From NCBI GenBank assembly GCA_037042915.1, contig CM073199.1, positions 3,038,001-3,102,000 of the forward strand: 64,000 nucleotides of DNA, in the 5' to 3' direction. Below, in pieces: positions 10,822 to 22,319 of the stretch. The stretch's first letter is position 1. The number at the start of each line of letters is the position of its first letter. The notes under the pieces are model-generated. The model was not told the origin of the DNA, did no database searches, and worked only from the letters and a program-made list of their open reading frames with translations. Position numbers and translations under genes: made by a program. The stretch comes from Auricularia sp. M13 (Eukaryota; Basidiomycota; Agaricomycetes; Auriculariales; Auriculariaceae).

Positions 10822-11575
10822 ATGCACATTTCACCTGCGCAAACAAACCCCGTAAGTATGGTTGCCAAAAGGCATCACGAGAGCTCGACTGACCGTGGTG
10901 CAGCCCATCTTTGACGGTGTGGAACCTACAGGGCATAATCGCACCGACAGTGTCAATTTGAATGACACGCAAGGCTCGACGACAGCCGTTGAGCACGTCG
11001 ACCCGCCACCATCGAACATTCCGCGCGCGATAAAGCGTCCCGCAGTCGGCGACGATGACCTGGACGACGTTTCATCCATCCCGGTAGCCAAGCGCCGCCG
11101 GGTACCCAATGGAATGGCCCCGAAGTCGACGACGGAGCTACTGGCTTCCACCCAGGAGTCGTCCACTCCGGCGGCCGCTCCAGTAACCTTTCCATCAGAA
11201 ACTGCGGCAGCACCTGCTGTCTCGGACGGTACCACCACCACCAACACGTTCCTAGAACGGGACAAGGTAAGCAGTGTCAAGCTATGATTTGCTCACTTTT
11301 TCTTCTTTCTGACGCCCCAGCTTGCTGTTCAGGTTCCCAGTGTCCACAACGCGGAATCCGGCAGCGCGATGGACGACGCTGAGGAAAGAAGCACAGCGGA
11401 CATCGAAGAATCGCCCGAGGCCGCAGTGTCATGGTTGCAGACGCCCAGCGCGGCAAGTCAGGCAAACGAGACCGCTGGAGTATACTGTACAGCACGCTTG
11501 CATGCCCGATGTCAACGATGCAACATACGCCGGAGAATGCGGCGCTCTCGACAGAACTACGAGACGAATGTCTAG
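10822..11575 (+). CDS. Unknown acidic/nuclear-type protein family, copy 1
   Basis: Exons 10822-10851, 10904-11266 and 11333-11575 give 211 aa. The structure mirrors the gene at 19711-20702: both have a 30-nt first exon, a first intron ending in CGACTGACCGTGGYGCAG, and the peptide PTGHxRTDS followed by GSTTAVE. A basic patch, VAKRRRVP, could direct the protein to the nucleus. Compared with copy 2 the third exon has diverged and ends early at the TAG at 11573-11575, without the long acidic tail. No known domain is recognised. The shared intron positions show common ancestry of the two genes; the function is unknown. Confidence 0.6.
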
Positions 11576-11605
11576 GCTGCTGACGCTCTGATGGGTGGTC
11601 GTTAC

Positions 11606-12190
11606 GGCCACAGCGGCGGCCGCCCCGAAAATCGATATAATTAAAACCGCGGTGGCACCTGCTGTCACGGAAACCACAGTAAATGAGAACAGAGAGCCCA
11701 ACGAGGTGAGCAGAAATAAACGCTCGTCGGTAGTGCTCACTTTTGGAATATCTCTGACAACGTGAAGGTTCGCAACGTCAGTAATGCGCCATCTGGCAGC
11801 CCAATCGCCGTTCGACAGAACTGCGCGGAGAACAGCCAAGCACCCGCCACGCACGCTCTGATAGGCCAAGGCTTGGACGCCGATATGGGCGTGAGCTTCG
11901 AGACGGACGCCAACGACGCCCCATCAAACACTATGGCGTCGCTGCAGGTACGCGCCACGCACCCCTTTACCATCGACACCGGAATGCCAGACTCAGACAC
12001 CGAGTACGAGGCCGTGACGCAGATGCAGATGCTTCACGGGTGCGGGAAGTGCGGGAATACTGCACTGGGCGGCGCCCGACCGGCGACGACGCACGGCCAT
12101 GGAGTCGCGCCACTCCCTCCCGATGAGGAGGATCACGAGAACCTCCCACCCGGTGAGCGGGGGTGCCGAGAAGATCTGTCTCTGCCTTAG
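11606..12190 (+). pseudogene. Extra partial copy of the 3' half of the same family
   Basis: This stretch aligns with about 20066-20640 of copy 2: the end of exon 2 (ACCTGCTGTC), the intron with GTGAGCAGAAATAAACG, and exon 3 (VSNAPSG, NTMASLQ, VAPLPPDEED). It starts inside what would be exon 2, has no start of its own, and is frame-disturbed after EYEAVTQMQM relative to copy 2. It lies directly behind copy 1, so copy 1 carries two tandem 3' halves, the second nearer in sequence to copy 2. Confidence 0.65.
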
Positions 12191-13079
12191 AAAAGAAGCA
12201 GTTCCTTTCAAGGACCTGAGTGAAGATGCGGAGCAGTAACGTCGGAGTCTTGATGCAAATCGGCCCTTATACTGTATAGCGACCACGCTGCATTCTGCTG
12301 TTCCGCCGCAGCGTGATACTCTATGATGATTGCAGACAAGGCTAGACAAGGGCACGCCGAACGTCAAACTCGTGGGAAAACTGATTTGTCATGGGGCTAC
12401 ATGTTAGCACTTATGTACATATAATACAACAAAAAACTACATAACGCTCTGAGAGATTTCAGTCCACGAGACTTTGTCGCAACGAGTCGACTTCGACACT
12501 CAATGAAGACGTGGAGCTGGATGCACACACCGCGATAGAACGAGGCTCGCCCCGTCAAGGGCAGAGGCTCGGTCTTTCAAGCTATATGCACCCCACGCCG
12601 CGTCCCCAGGTGTCAGTCCCAGTGGTTCTGGCAGGATGATTCCCACTGCCGTGTTGTGGGCAAGCTTTATACTCCTTGGAGGACACAATGGACCTTTGTG
12701 CCACCCGCTGCGGTGCGTTGCTACTAGATTCTTCCCTTGTCCTCCATTATGAATCTGAAACAGCGACGACGTCAATGACAAACCGCAAACCGAACTTTGC
12801 GACCACATCTAGCACAGCCCGAACACATGGGAGATGCGTGCACAATTGCCTTGTTCGACTACGTATCAGTGCCTTGAGTCTTCGATAATCGGTCTCGTAG
12901 ATGAATCCAACTCTCATATGCTTGCCGCATGAAACTACGAATACATGTCCTGAATGCTCACGATTTATGGAGGGGATAGCAAGAAAGAGCGCGCCAACCA
13001 ATAAACATAGAGTAAGCGAAGCCCGAGTGCGTCTATAATATCTACATGCACCGTGACCCCCAGCGAGTTGCTGCTCCCT
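12191..13079. other. Intergenic without recognised features
   Basis: Between the partial copy and the NEO1 stop. No ORF with splice support, no repeat and no RNA gene were seen. It is AT-rich around 12400-12450. Confidence 0.45.
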
Positions 13080-16000
13080 TTATGTGAGCTTGCTCGTCGC
13101 GGCCGGGGCGACGCGACTCCGGATGAACTTGATCATGTACAGCGGGAAGGAGCTCACGGCAACAATGACCGCCACCTTCCATGCATACCGCGCCGAAAGC
13201 ACGAAAGTCAGGTCTGCAGTGGTCCAGCCAGGTCAGCCATGGCCAGCGCGACGATAACCTGGCGGCGACGTACCGAAGTATTCCGGCAGGAACGCCATGC
13301 TGACCATATATATGATGAGCGTGACAATCTCCGAGATGACCATGTAGATATGCCTGTCCCGACCCGACTACAATCAGCATGGGCCGACAGTACAGCGAAT
13401 AGGTAATCGCACCATGTCGTAATCTCCAGCGCGACCATGATGAGCTCATTGAGGATGAGCGCGGTGAACGAGATGGCGACGATGTTGAGGAACTCGTTTT
13501 CGAAGAGTGCGAGCGAGATGATCATGATGGCCGCGCCCTGGTACAGGCTGATCATGAGCCACTCAAAGAAAGTCTTGTTCGACAGCGCGCGGCCCTTGGT
13601 CAGGTCCTTATAGAGCTCCGGGTACAGCAGTGCCAAGTCTGCATTGACGTCCGTGTCGAGCACAAGAGAGAAAACCGGCGCCATGGTGTAGATTGTCTAC
13701 CCAACAGGTTAGCCCACTAGCGCAAATAGAACGCAGTCAGACGTACTGCGTAGCCAACGAGTAGCCAGCCCTGGTAGAGCGCAATGGGTGCGAAGTAGAA
13801 TATGGACGAGAATACTGCCTGCATGACCGAAATAATCAAGCCACGGTGGATGATAAATTGCGCGAGCTTGGCCGAGCGCTTGTACGAGTTGCGGCCGTGC
13901 CACATGAGCAGCTTCGACAAGAAGCTGAACTGCGTGACGCTGAAGTCTGCCGCGAGCGACGCCTGCTTGCCCTCCTTGCCGACGATGCCGACGCCGACGT
14001 CCGCCGCCTGGATCATACTGACGTCGTTACCGCCGTCGCCAATGCAGCAGACACGCTTCTTGGTGTGCGCGCGGATGAGGCGCGCGACGTCGGCTTTCTG
14101 AGTGGGCGAACAGCGGCAGGCCACCACTGCAGACAGCTTGGTCGTGATCTCGATGAACTCGTTCTTGAAAAGGTTGAGGCAAAGCTGTAAGGCAGTATTA
14201 GGTTTTCACGGTCCTATCGCGAAGACGCGATGCTCACCTGCAGCGATTCGCCGTCGATAACCAAGCAGCAATCCTGCTTGGACTGCAAGAAATCGAGCTC
14301 GTTCTTCGCAGCATCGGCGGTCTTCACTGGTAAGACGTGTAAGCAGATTGGAACGAGCAGAAGACGCTAAGAGAGAACGCACACTTGGCAACCTGGTGGA
14401 TGTACTGATTCCTCGCGACAAGTTTCGTCGAGATCGCAATGCACGTAGCAGTCTCGATCTTGTCGCCAGTAAGCATCCAGATCTTGATGCCTGCATTGCG
14501 CAACAACTCCAGGGTAGAGCGGACATCGTCCTGCAGCTTGTCCTCGACGCCGGTAATGCCCAGCAGCTCAAGTTCCTTCTCCAAGTGCTCGGCAATGACA
14601 CCAGCCATGGCCTCTCCGCGCCCAGCGTCCACGCGGATACTGGCAGCATGATAAGCGCTCTTGAATGCATCGTATGCCTCGGTGCTGAGCCGCTTGCGGC
14701 CAACGACGAGCGTGCGCAGGCCCTCACGCGCCATGTTGCCGCACTCCTCCTCGAGCCAGTCGTTGCGCTGCACGATGCGCGCCATGACGGTGTCCGCGCC
14801 CTTCTGGAGGAACGTAAGGTCGCCTGTCGCGCGCTCGCGCACGACGATGCCCATGCGCTTGCTCTCCGACGTGAACGGGAAAAGCTCCAAAACGTCGAAC
14901 TCCAACGTGCTCCCGTCCGGCGCGCGGAGCTCAAGGCGCGTGCGGTCGCGCATGGTCAGGGTGAGCCCGACGGACTCGGTCCACTTGACAATCGCGACCT
15001 CGTCCGGCGACGACGCCTGGTACGTCACCGTGCCGTCGTCGTTCGCCACGGGCGTGACGTTGTGGCAGAGCGCGAGCGAGAGCACGACGTCGCGCACGCG
15101 CGACGACATGTCGCGCCGCCCGCGCGCCGCGAGCTGGAAGCCCGTCGCCGTCGGGCTGCGGTGCTTCAGCGCGTCCTCGGCCGTCGCGCCAAACGCCATC
15201 GCGAGCTGATGCGCGACCTCGTCCATCGAGTCGAAGCCGAACGACATGGTGCCCATGTGCAGCTTCTTGAGCTCCATCTCGTTCTGCGTGAGCGTGCCGG
15301 TCTTGTCACTCAGCAGGTACTCGATGCGACCAAGCTCTTCTGGGAGGGTGCTCGTGCGCACAACCGTGCCCGGGATCTCGCTGTCGCTCATAATCTGTTG
15401 CGCGTAGACAGTCTTGCCCATGTCGAGGTTGACGCGCAAGCTGAGTGCATGGGTCAGTCATGAAGCCTCAATAAGACGTTCAGTTCTTACCTGATCGGAA
15501 TAATCGACGAAAAGAGGATGAGGAACCGGAAGATGTAGACATACCACTGCCCGCGGAAGCCGTTGAGCGCAACGAGCAGTATCGACATTGCGAACGTCAC
15601 AGCACAGAGAATCTTGGCAATTCTGTTGATCTCGAGGTCGAGCAAGCCGACCTTGGTGCCGGGATGACTGGTGTTCATGACGGCGCGCGTCTCCGAACCA
15701 GTGTAGACTACGAAACCGACCGCGGAGCCCGCAGCGAGGACGGTGTTAGACCACAGGACGTTCTCCGCAGTCAGCGGCTCGACCTTGGACGCGGCGCCGC
15801 TGTGGAGAGAGAACGTGCCGACAAACGTATGGATGTCCTTGATGGGCGCGTCGGCGTAGATCTCGGCGTTCAGTTGCAGCAGATCAGCGTCGGTGGGGAC
15901 GCTCTGACAGGAAGGCACGGCGACACGCAGCTTCCAGTCCGTCTCGCCGTCGAGCTGGTCGGTGCGGATGAAACAAGTGCCGCTGGCATCGGACGTCTTC

Positions 16001-17093
16001 AGCAAGACCATATCGGCCGGTACGCGCTGATTCTTCTCCAGGTAGACGAGGTCGCCGACTCGCAGATCGGATGAGGGCACAGCGCGCGAAGGAAGGCCGA
16101 CCGAGTTGCCTTCGGAATGGGATTCTGGGTCGAGAATGAGGTAGCGGGCCGAGTTGGCTTCCCGATCCCGTTGAAAGCGCTTGTAGTCGTCGTATGCCTC
16201 CTTGCCAATAGTTACACATAGCACAAATGCCAATGGTGCAACATATGTCACAATAAATCCTTGGATCATGTCAGTTGCACTTTTAGTGGCAGCAGGCAGT
16301 TAAAGCATACCGATCTTGAGAGCGGGCACAAACTGGGAGAGCGCGACAAGTAGAAAATAAAGATTGAAGAAGAACTTGAACTGTTCGTAGAAGACGAGAG
16401 GTAGGAAGGTGATGGGATTATACTTCTGGTTGCGGACGACATTGCGCGGAAATCGACTTTGCAATTTGTCTGAGCACATTTAGCACATGTATGAGCAATT
16501 GAACTGGGAGTAGACACGAAAATCCGAAGACTGAGTCCTGAGTATTTTGGCATGGTTCAAATATGGTATGCTCATAAGAGCCTCCCATGCACACAGCAAT
16601 GGAACTCATGGGAGAGTCATGCATATCTCAGCAAATCATGCCAGAATACTCAAGACCCAGTCATCGGATTTTCATATCGGCTCCCAATGAAAGCCGCGCG
16701 CGTACCTGGCGGTCGGAAGGGTACCGTCCTAGACTTGTCACCCTTTCGCGGAGGAGATATTTGCTTCTGCAACAATCCTGAGCTACTTTGCGAAAGCCAC
16801 GCTGAGCGACATACCGGTCTAGTATCCAGCGGAATTTCCTCAGCCTCTTGCTGCGCCTCGGCGTCAATGTCTGTGTCTCCGGCGAGCAGGTGGGCGCCCT
16901 CCTCGTCCTGGTTGTCGTCATGATATCGTGTGAGCTTGCGCTTGCCCTTGCTGCGGGCCTGGGCGCTAGTCTTGGCTACGCGGGCACTCGACATCTCTGA
17001 GTCTTCCTGGTCGTCGTGGCCGCTCAGCGCGGTGTAGGCAGCGCCTTTAGTCCTGTTGAGTCCAATTTGGCGCAACGGAATGCTATCTGTCAT
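13080..17093 (-). CDS. NEO1: P4-type ATPase (aminophospholipid flippase), NEO1/ATP9 class
   Basis: A multi-exon gene. It starts at the ATG at 17093 ([11 protein letters not shown], acidic cytosolic N-terminus) and stops at 13080-13082. Order of motifs: [20 protein letters not shown] before the first membrane pair; [12 protein letters not shown] (actuator domain, DGET); [11 protein letters not shown]; the phosphorylation site [12 protein letters not shown]; the nucleotide-binding region with [44 protein letters not shown]; then the C-terminal membrane segments ending [35 protein letters not shown] is typical of the NEO1 class rather than DRS2/DNF. Known role: moving phosphatidylethanolamine/serine to the cytosolic leaflet in Golgi/endosomes; essential in yeast. 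All checked introns are phase-consistent. Most are about 50-65 nt, but one (16470-16705) is 236 nt because it holds a foldback hairpin. Confidence 0.93.
16504..16687. repeat. Long foldback hairpin inside a NEO1 intron
   Basis: The left arm (about 16504-16588) and right arm (about 16606-16687) are reverse complements at roughly 80% over 70-80 bases. For example, GAAAATCCGAAGACTGAGTC on the left corresponds to GAAAATCCGATGACTGGGTC in the reverse complement of the right arm. The inner stem ends in CTCCCATG/CATGGGAG and the loop is about 17 nt. It lies wholly within the 236-nt intron and accounts for its unusual length. It could be a foldback MITE or the source of a double-stranded small-RNA precursor. 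No clear target duplication was found. Confidence 0.7.
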
Positions 17094-17466
17094 AGAATGG
17101 CCCTTAGCAAGGGCTCCAGTGTATGCTGGGCGCGGCCGCTGCGCCCGTTATGGTCAGCAGGAAAGGCGGGTTCGGAAATGACCGGTGACGCGTCTTGCCC
17201 TGCTTCCGCGAGCGACAGCATTGACGGCTTCAATTATCAACGATGTCAATAAATTCCAGGTGATCAGCACCTCCAGGGTATTCGGTTTCAAAAAATTGTT
17301 CGCGTCCTGGTGTAGTAATTCATACCATCAAGTCAAGCGTAAACGGCAATTGGCCTGTACTTCTCTGTACTTCCGTCCCGTGAGTATTACAGCCCATCCT
17401 CAGACAAATTGACTCAAGTAGCGCAGCGTACTACCCGATTCTGAAGCAGATAGAATGCACTCTACA

Positions 17467-19374
17467 TCATACAAACTGCGAACCTATCCTCTTGACCTTG
17501 AACGTCCGTGCAAGTGCGAGAAACATCGCAGATGCAACCAAGAATGCCTGAAGCATACCGTCAGCCGAGCCTCAAAGTAATCGCATTCTGCACCACGCAC
17601 CGCGCCGAAAGTGTTGGCTTTCCACCAGTGATACTCCTTCGTGAGGAGCCAGCCGATGACCGGGGAGCACAGCAGGGCGGCAAAGCCAGTGAAAAGGAAG
17701 CCTACGCCCGTCCGTGTGCTTCATGTCCGCAACATGATCAGTTGGTTGAAGCGACCGGGAGGCTACTGCATACCCAATTTCGTGAACTGTGTGTGCCTCT
17801 GACGCAAGCGCAGTGTTTATCTGTGAGAGTACTGTCACACACTCAGCGTCCAGTATACGATATCTGGGAGCCGAAGGCGTACTAGCGCCTGAGAAGAATC
17901 CGTAGATGACGGATATGACGATGAATGGTGCCGGCGCCGCGTCTTCAATGCTCAGCATCGACAGGATGACGGCCGCACACACAACCGCGTTGAATATCAT
18001 CGTGTTTAGTATGCCTATCCTTTGGCTGATGTAGTTGAGGATGAGCCGCCCGGGAATGGCAGACGCGTTGATGATCGTCGGCTAGCCACAGCCGTTAGTG
18101 AACGTGTGGAATCAGGAAGAACGTGGGATCAGTGTACGGACTATTTTGAATGCGACACTTTCGCGCACTCCGTGTTGCGTTGCATTCAATTGCATATAGA
18201 AGACTATGCTGCAATCAGTCAAAGGAGGGCAACATGAGGAGACCGAGACTGACGCGGATAAATTACTGATATTGAGATGCAAAACAAGCTGTCAGGGCGA
18301 AGTCAGCAAGCCGACAAACGTCACATTTTCACGTTCAGGATTGCTCTATACGCACCCAATCACAACCGCGACATACTCAGGTTCCTTCGCATATGCCAGC
18401 ATGCCAGCAACCGTCGCCGGAGGGGCAGCAACAATCCGAGACGACTTGGGACGCAGATTACGCGGTCGCATGAGCGCGATGCCCGCAAACGACAGCGTAC
18501 CAATTATCCCAGCCACAATCTTAATGGTGGACGCATAGCCCAGGTCGGTGTACAACAATTTGTTCAGGATGAGAGGCATGACGAGACCCCCCACACTTGC
18601 GCCGGTGTAGGCAAAGCCCGTGGCCAGAGGACCGCCGCGAGGGAAGGATTGTCCGATGGCCGCTGTGGCCGGCAGGAGAATGCACCCGGCACCGATGCCT
18701 GAGGCTACTCCGAGGGACAGCATAATCTGCGGTACAGCGCGTCGCATCTGTCAGTATCTCGACTCACGCAAGCGGATGGGCATTTTGACCTGGTAGAACT
18801 GCTGCGGCTGGGCGAGCGAGAGCATGAACAGGGAGAACGTGTTGAACGCAGCGCCGAACAGGACGATGTGACTGTCGTCTGTCAGAAGCGTCGCGGGAGG
18901 AATTCACTCAGTGCGGTTGCTCACTAGAAATACCCTCGGTCGAAGGGAATACCGACGACCAATCCTGTGGCAAATATAAGGAATTCCTGCACGCTCGCGA
19001 TCCATCCAATTGCGAATAGCGATGTGTCTGATAGGTAAACTCGGACGAAGTAGTCTACAGCCGCGCGGCAGTCATGTCAAGCTCGCCAGACAATACTGCA
19101 GCTGGCATGAGCGTACCTTCCAGTGCCCCAAATGAATTGAGCAGCCCGAAAGAGGTGAAAATCTCGAGCCATCTAGTGGGAAAGGATCCAAGATCGGTTT
19201 CACAGCGTCGAGAGTGTCGACTACGTACGCTCCAGCCAGAGTCATCCATGCACGCGTTCCAGCTTCCTGGTATACGTCATGGGCTTGAGAGTCGGTACCA
19301 GCAGGTTCAATGGACACGACGGGTGCGCATTCCTTGTCGCTCGCCAATTTATGATGCGGCTCGTCCATGGCCAT
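17467..19374 (-). CDS. MFS transporter, monocarboxylate-permease-like, copy 1
   Basis: The start is at 19374 (MAMDEPHHK) with a polar cytosolic N-terminus and GTRAWMTLAGA. Exons encode WLEIFTSFGLLNSFGALE, DYFVRVYLSDTSLFAIGW, then GIPFDRGYF (the family's G-x-x-x-D-R-G loop between helices 2 and 3). Further on are SGIGAGCILLPATAAIGQ, GFAYTGASVGGLVMPL, a central cytosolic loop, GFLFTGFAALLCSPVIGWLL and LARTFKVKRIGSQFV with the stop at 17467-17469. About 12 membrane helices are implied. Similar fungal proteins move monocarboxylates or related small acids; the substrate is not predictable here. It is a paralogue of the gene at 28343-30264, with the same exon junctions (GA|WLE, DYF) and the same C-terminus (KVKRxGSxFV). 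Confidence 0.82.
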
Positions 19375-19710
19375 GGGTCAAGCCAACTCGCAGAGTCAAA
19401 GCGACGAGATTTTCCGCTCTGGGAGTCATAACGGGCTACAGACCATTGCGTCTTGCCTTACGTTTCGGGTGCGGCAGGAGAAATCCCTCAAGGGAAAGAC
19501 CAAATGTTGACGACGCCGCTCTCAGCTATTATTATTTCGGCCGACATCGGCAAGTCGGCCCGGACGTGGAGAACTGTCACGTGATGCTGTTCGTGGTTGA
19601 GGTGTTGAGTCGGAGATTGAAGTAAAAGTTCAGCCCTTTCCTTCCTTCTCTACACTCGGCCTTCACCATTCCATATCTGCGTTGACTGTCGAGTCAGAAA
19701 GACATTCAGC

Positions 19711-20702
19711 ATGCTCGAACCGCCTGCCAAATCAGAGCCAGTACGTGTCGCTGCAGCAGGCGGCAACCATAGAGCTCGACTGACCGTGGCGCAGGCCGTC
19801 GAGGCCGGAACCAGCCCAACGGGGCATCGGCGTACAGACAGCACCGCATCGACTGGCACCGAAGGCTCGACTACGGCTGTCGAGGATACTCTGGATACCT
19901 ATAGCCCAATGTCAGCGGCGGGCCTACGCGCCAGGAAGCGCGCCGCTGAAGAAGACGAAGACGAAGAGGATGCCGTCAGCCAGGTCCCGGGAGCGAAGCG
20001 CCTCCGAGTTCTGACTGGACCGGCCGCGGGGTCGACGATGGCCCCCGTCGCCACCAGCATCGCGGGGCTGGCCACAGTGGCGGCCCCGCACACCGATTCA
20101 ATCAATACCGCGGCGGCACCTGCTGTCGCGGGATTTCCCATCAACGGAAACGGAGAGCCTGACGAGGTGAGCAGGAATAAACGGTCTTCTGTAGTGCTTA
20201 CTTTCGGAATATTTCTGACGACCTGAAGGTTCACGATGTCAGTAATGCGCCATCTGGCGGCCAGATCGCCGTTCGACAGAACAGCGCGGAGAACAGCCAA
20301 GCCCCCGCCGCGCACGCTCTGATAGGCCCGGTCCTCACGGAAGGCTCGGACGCCGATATGGGCGTGAGCCGCGAGACGGACGCCAGCGGCGCTGACCCAT
20401 CCAACACTATGGCGTCGCTGCAGGCTCGCGCCACGCCCTCCTTTGCCATTGACACTGGGACTCCGGACTCAGATCCGGAGTACGAGGCTGTGACGCAGAG
20501 GCAGATGGAGCAGATCGCGACGCGGGTGCGGGAATACTGCACTGGGCGGCGCCCAACGACTACGCACGGCCACGGTGTCGCGCCACTCCCTCCCGATGAG
20601 GAGGATTACAAGAACCTCCCACCCGGTGAAGGGGGCCCCGAAGACGATGAAGACGGGAGTGACGACGATGAAGGTGATGGTTACGACGGTGACGATGAGT
20701 GA
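19711..20702 (+). CDS. Unknown acidic/nuclear-type protein family, copy 2 (intact)
   Basis: Exons 19711-19740, 19795-20166 and 20229-20702 give 291 aa. The first intron (54 nt) keeps frame if retained, but it is conserved in copy 1, so I treat it as an intron. Features: PTGHRRTDS; basic patches RARKRAAEE and GAKRLRV; an Ala/Thr-rich middle; VSNAPSG; EYEAVTQRQMEQIATRVREYCTG, probably a short helix; VAPLPPDEED; and a strongly acidic Asp/Glu/Gly tail. There is no signal peptide, membrane segment or known domain. The composition suggests a nuclear protein that binds basic partners, but this is only a guess. It is divergent from MFS copy 1, 337 bp away. Confidence 0.68.
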
Positions 20703-21035
20703 GCCGAGGATCCGTCGAATATGCTTCCTGCTGTCTATTATCGATGTAACGAGTCCTTGTGTGGTTCAGACGCACGGTGAATCAACAAGCATGCGTCTTG
20801 CGGATGACTGGAAGTGGAACAGCAATTGCGGAGCTTGATCTCAGCAGCTGACTTTTGACCTTTCTCTTCCGTAGACTGACGAGGACGCATGAAAACGTGA
20901 GCATCACTGCAATATTGCTGTAAATCAAGAAGGACGAGATGCACCAGCAACACATTTTCTAGTGACCGCAATTGGGACGCGTCATCCTCGTATTTCAAAC
21001 TCATTTCCGCTTCTCTCCCTCTTTTTCTCTCTCTG
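20703..21035. promoter_or_regulatory. Intergenic, promoter of the propeller gene
   Basis: No gene seen. A CT-rich tract (about 21005-21035, CTCTCCCTCTTTTTCTCTCT) lies directly before the ATG at 21036, a common fungal transcription-start context. Confidence 0.4.
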
Positions 21036-22019
21036 ATGCGGATTCTTGGTGTACTCGCGCTCATCCGCTCTCTGCTCACCGCTGCCTATGCTCGCGATGC
21101 CTGGGAAACCCATGATGTTGCTATATTCCCGTTGGGCGTCTGGCTCGAGAATATCGCCGTCCGTGAAAATGGGGACTTGCTTGTGACACGAGTCGACCAC
21201 GCCCAGGTTATCTCGGCCAACCCTTGGTCAGGCAAAACCAAGGTCGTCTTTGACTTCCCAGACACCACTGCCGCGCTGGGTATAGCCGAGGTTGAGTCTG
21301 AGGTGTTCGCCGTTGCAACAGGAAATTACTCCATTGCGGCAGGCACGACAGTCGGCTCGTATTCCATATGGGTCCTAGATCTCCGCCCTGGACATCTGAA
21401 AGCGCGTAAGGCGGCAGACGTCCCTCCAGCCGGTACTTTGAACGGGGTCGCGCGTCTAGACGATGGTCGGGTCCTCGTTGCCGATACGGTCTTTGGTGTC
21501 GTGTACAGTGTCGACCTGCTTACAGGAAGATTCTCTGTCGCACTATCGGGGCCGGAGTACGAGCCTGTCGCTCCTCCGGCGCCGCAATTTGCAGTCAACG
21601 GTCTCCGCGTTGTCGATTCGAAACTCTACTTCACCAACACCGGCGCAGGGACCATATCGCGCGTCCCCATCAACCCAGATGGTACTGAGGCTGGTCCTGT
21701 CGTAATGATAGCCGATAATCTCGAGCTGCCCGACGACTTCGCGGTTGGACCAGGTGGCGAGGTGTTCGTCGCACTCCACATGGCGCAGGCGGTCGATCAG
21801 CTCACCACTGAGGGCAAGAAAACACGCATTGCTGGTGGACTCGACAAGATGGACTTCGCATCTCCTACTGCCGCACAGTTTGGACGGACATCGCGTGATA
21901 CCGATACGCTTTATGTGGTGACTGGCGGCGCGCGCGACGAAGCTGGAAACGCGCTCAGCCCGGCAAAGATTCTGGCGCTTTCCAGCACCGCGCCCGCTAG
22001 GAGTCGCGAGGAGTTGTAG
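21036..22019 (+). CDS. Secreted SMP-30/gluconolactonase-like six-bladed propeller, paralogue 1
   Basis: Single exon, 327 aa. The N-terminus MRILGVLALIRSLLTAAYA looks like a signal peptide. The body carries propeller repeats: WLENIAVRENGDLLVT, GKTKVVFDFP, LNGVARLDDGRVLVAD, VNGLRVVDSKLYFTNT, LPDDFAVGPGGEVFVA and DTDTLYVVTGG. The N-G-L/V and D-D-F positions resemble the metal-binding layout of SMP-30-like lactonases, but the catalytic residues cannot be confirmed by eye. It is clearly related to, but more diverged than, the near-identical pair at 22932 and 32528. Expected location is extracellular or secretory. Possible role: lactone hydrolysis, or a structural propeller. Confidence 0.75.
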   Translation: MRILGVLALIRSLLTAAYARDAWETHDVAIFPLGVWLENIAVRENGDLLVTRVDHAQVISANPWSGKTKVVFDFPDTTAALGIAEVESEVFAVATGNYSIAAGTTVGSYSIWVLDLRPGHLKARKAADVPPAGTLNGVARLDDGRVLVADTVFGVVYSVDLLTGRFSVALSGPEYEPVAPPAPQFAVNGLRVVDSKLYFTNTGAGTISRVPINPDGTEAGPVVMIADNLELPDDFAVGPGGEVFVALHMAQAVDQLTTEGKKTRIAGGLDKMDFASPTAAQFGRTSRDTDTLYVVTGGARDEAGNALSPAKILALSSTAPARSREEL

Positions 22020-22097
22020 GATCACCTAAGCTCATAATCCAAGACTTGGATGGTTTGTTTCATTAGCACACATGTATAGGTGATGTGTGAGTAATGC

Positions 22098-22319
22098 TCA
22101 TTGATAGTAAACGAGTTGCAGCACGTTCCCATGGCAGGGATGAAAGTCGGACGCGGTGTCGATGATCCCAATGATGAGCCTGTCGAGCGCGTCGTCGGTG
22201 TATCCCGCGCCTTTAATGAACGCCTTGCGCAGGAAGAGACTGAATTCGTCGTCGCCGTAAGAGGTCAGGCGCGAGCGCAGGCCAGTGGCGTGAGGGGAAG
22301 ACATGACGGCCAACGGCAA
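22098..22319 (-). pseudogene. 5' stub of the IlvD/Edd dehydratase
   Basis: About 70 codons (FSLFLRKAFIKGAGYTDDAL, then ASDFHPCHGN) nearly identical to the start of the intact gene at 34105. Homology stops at 22111, where the sequence turns into unrelated DNA with a stop. It is the truncated end of the 1.8-kb inverted duplication and lacks all later Fe-S and catalytic positions. Confidence 0.85.

Noticed and set aside
14348-15463. 371-codon open frame on the plus strand
   Set aside because: It lies exactly antisense to the catalytic exon of NEO1; it is R/A/L-rich and explained by the GC-rich third positions of the real gene.
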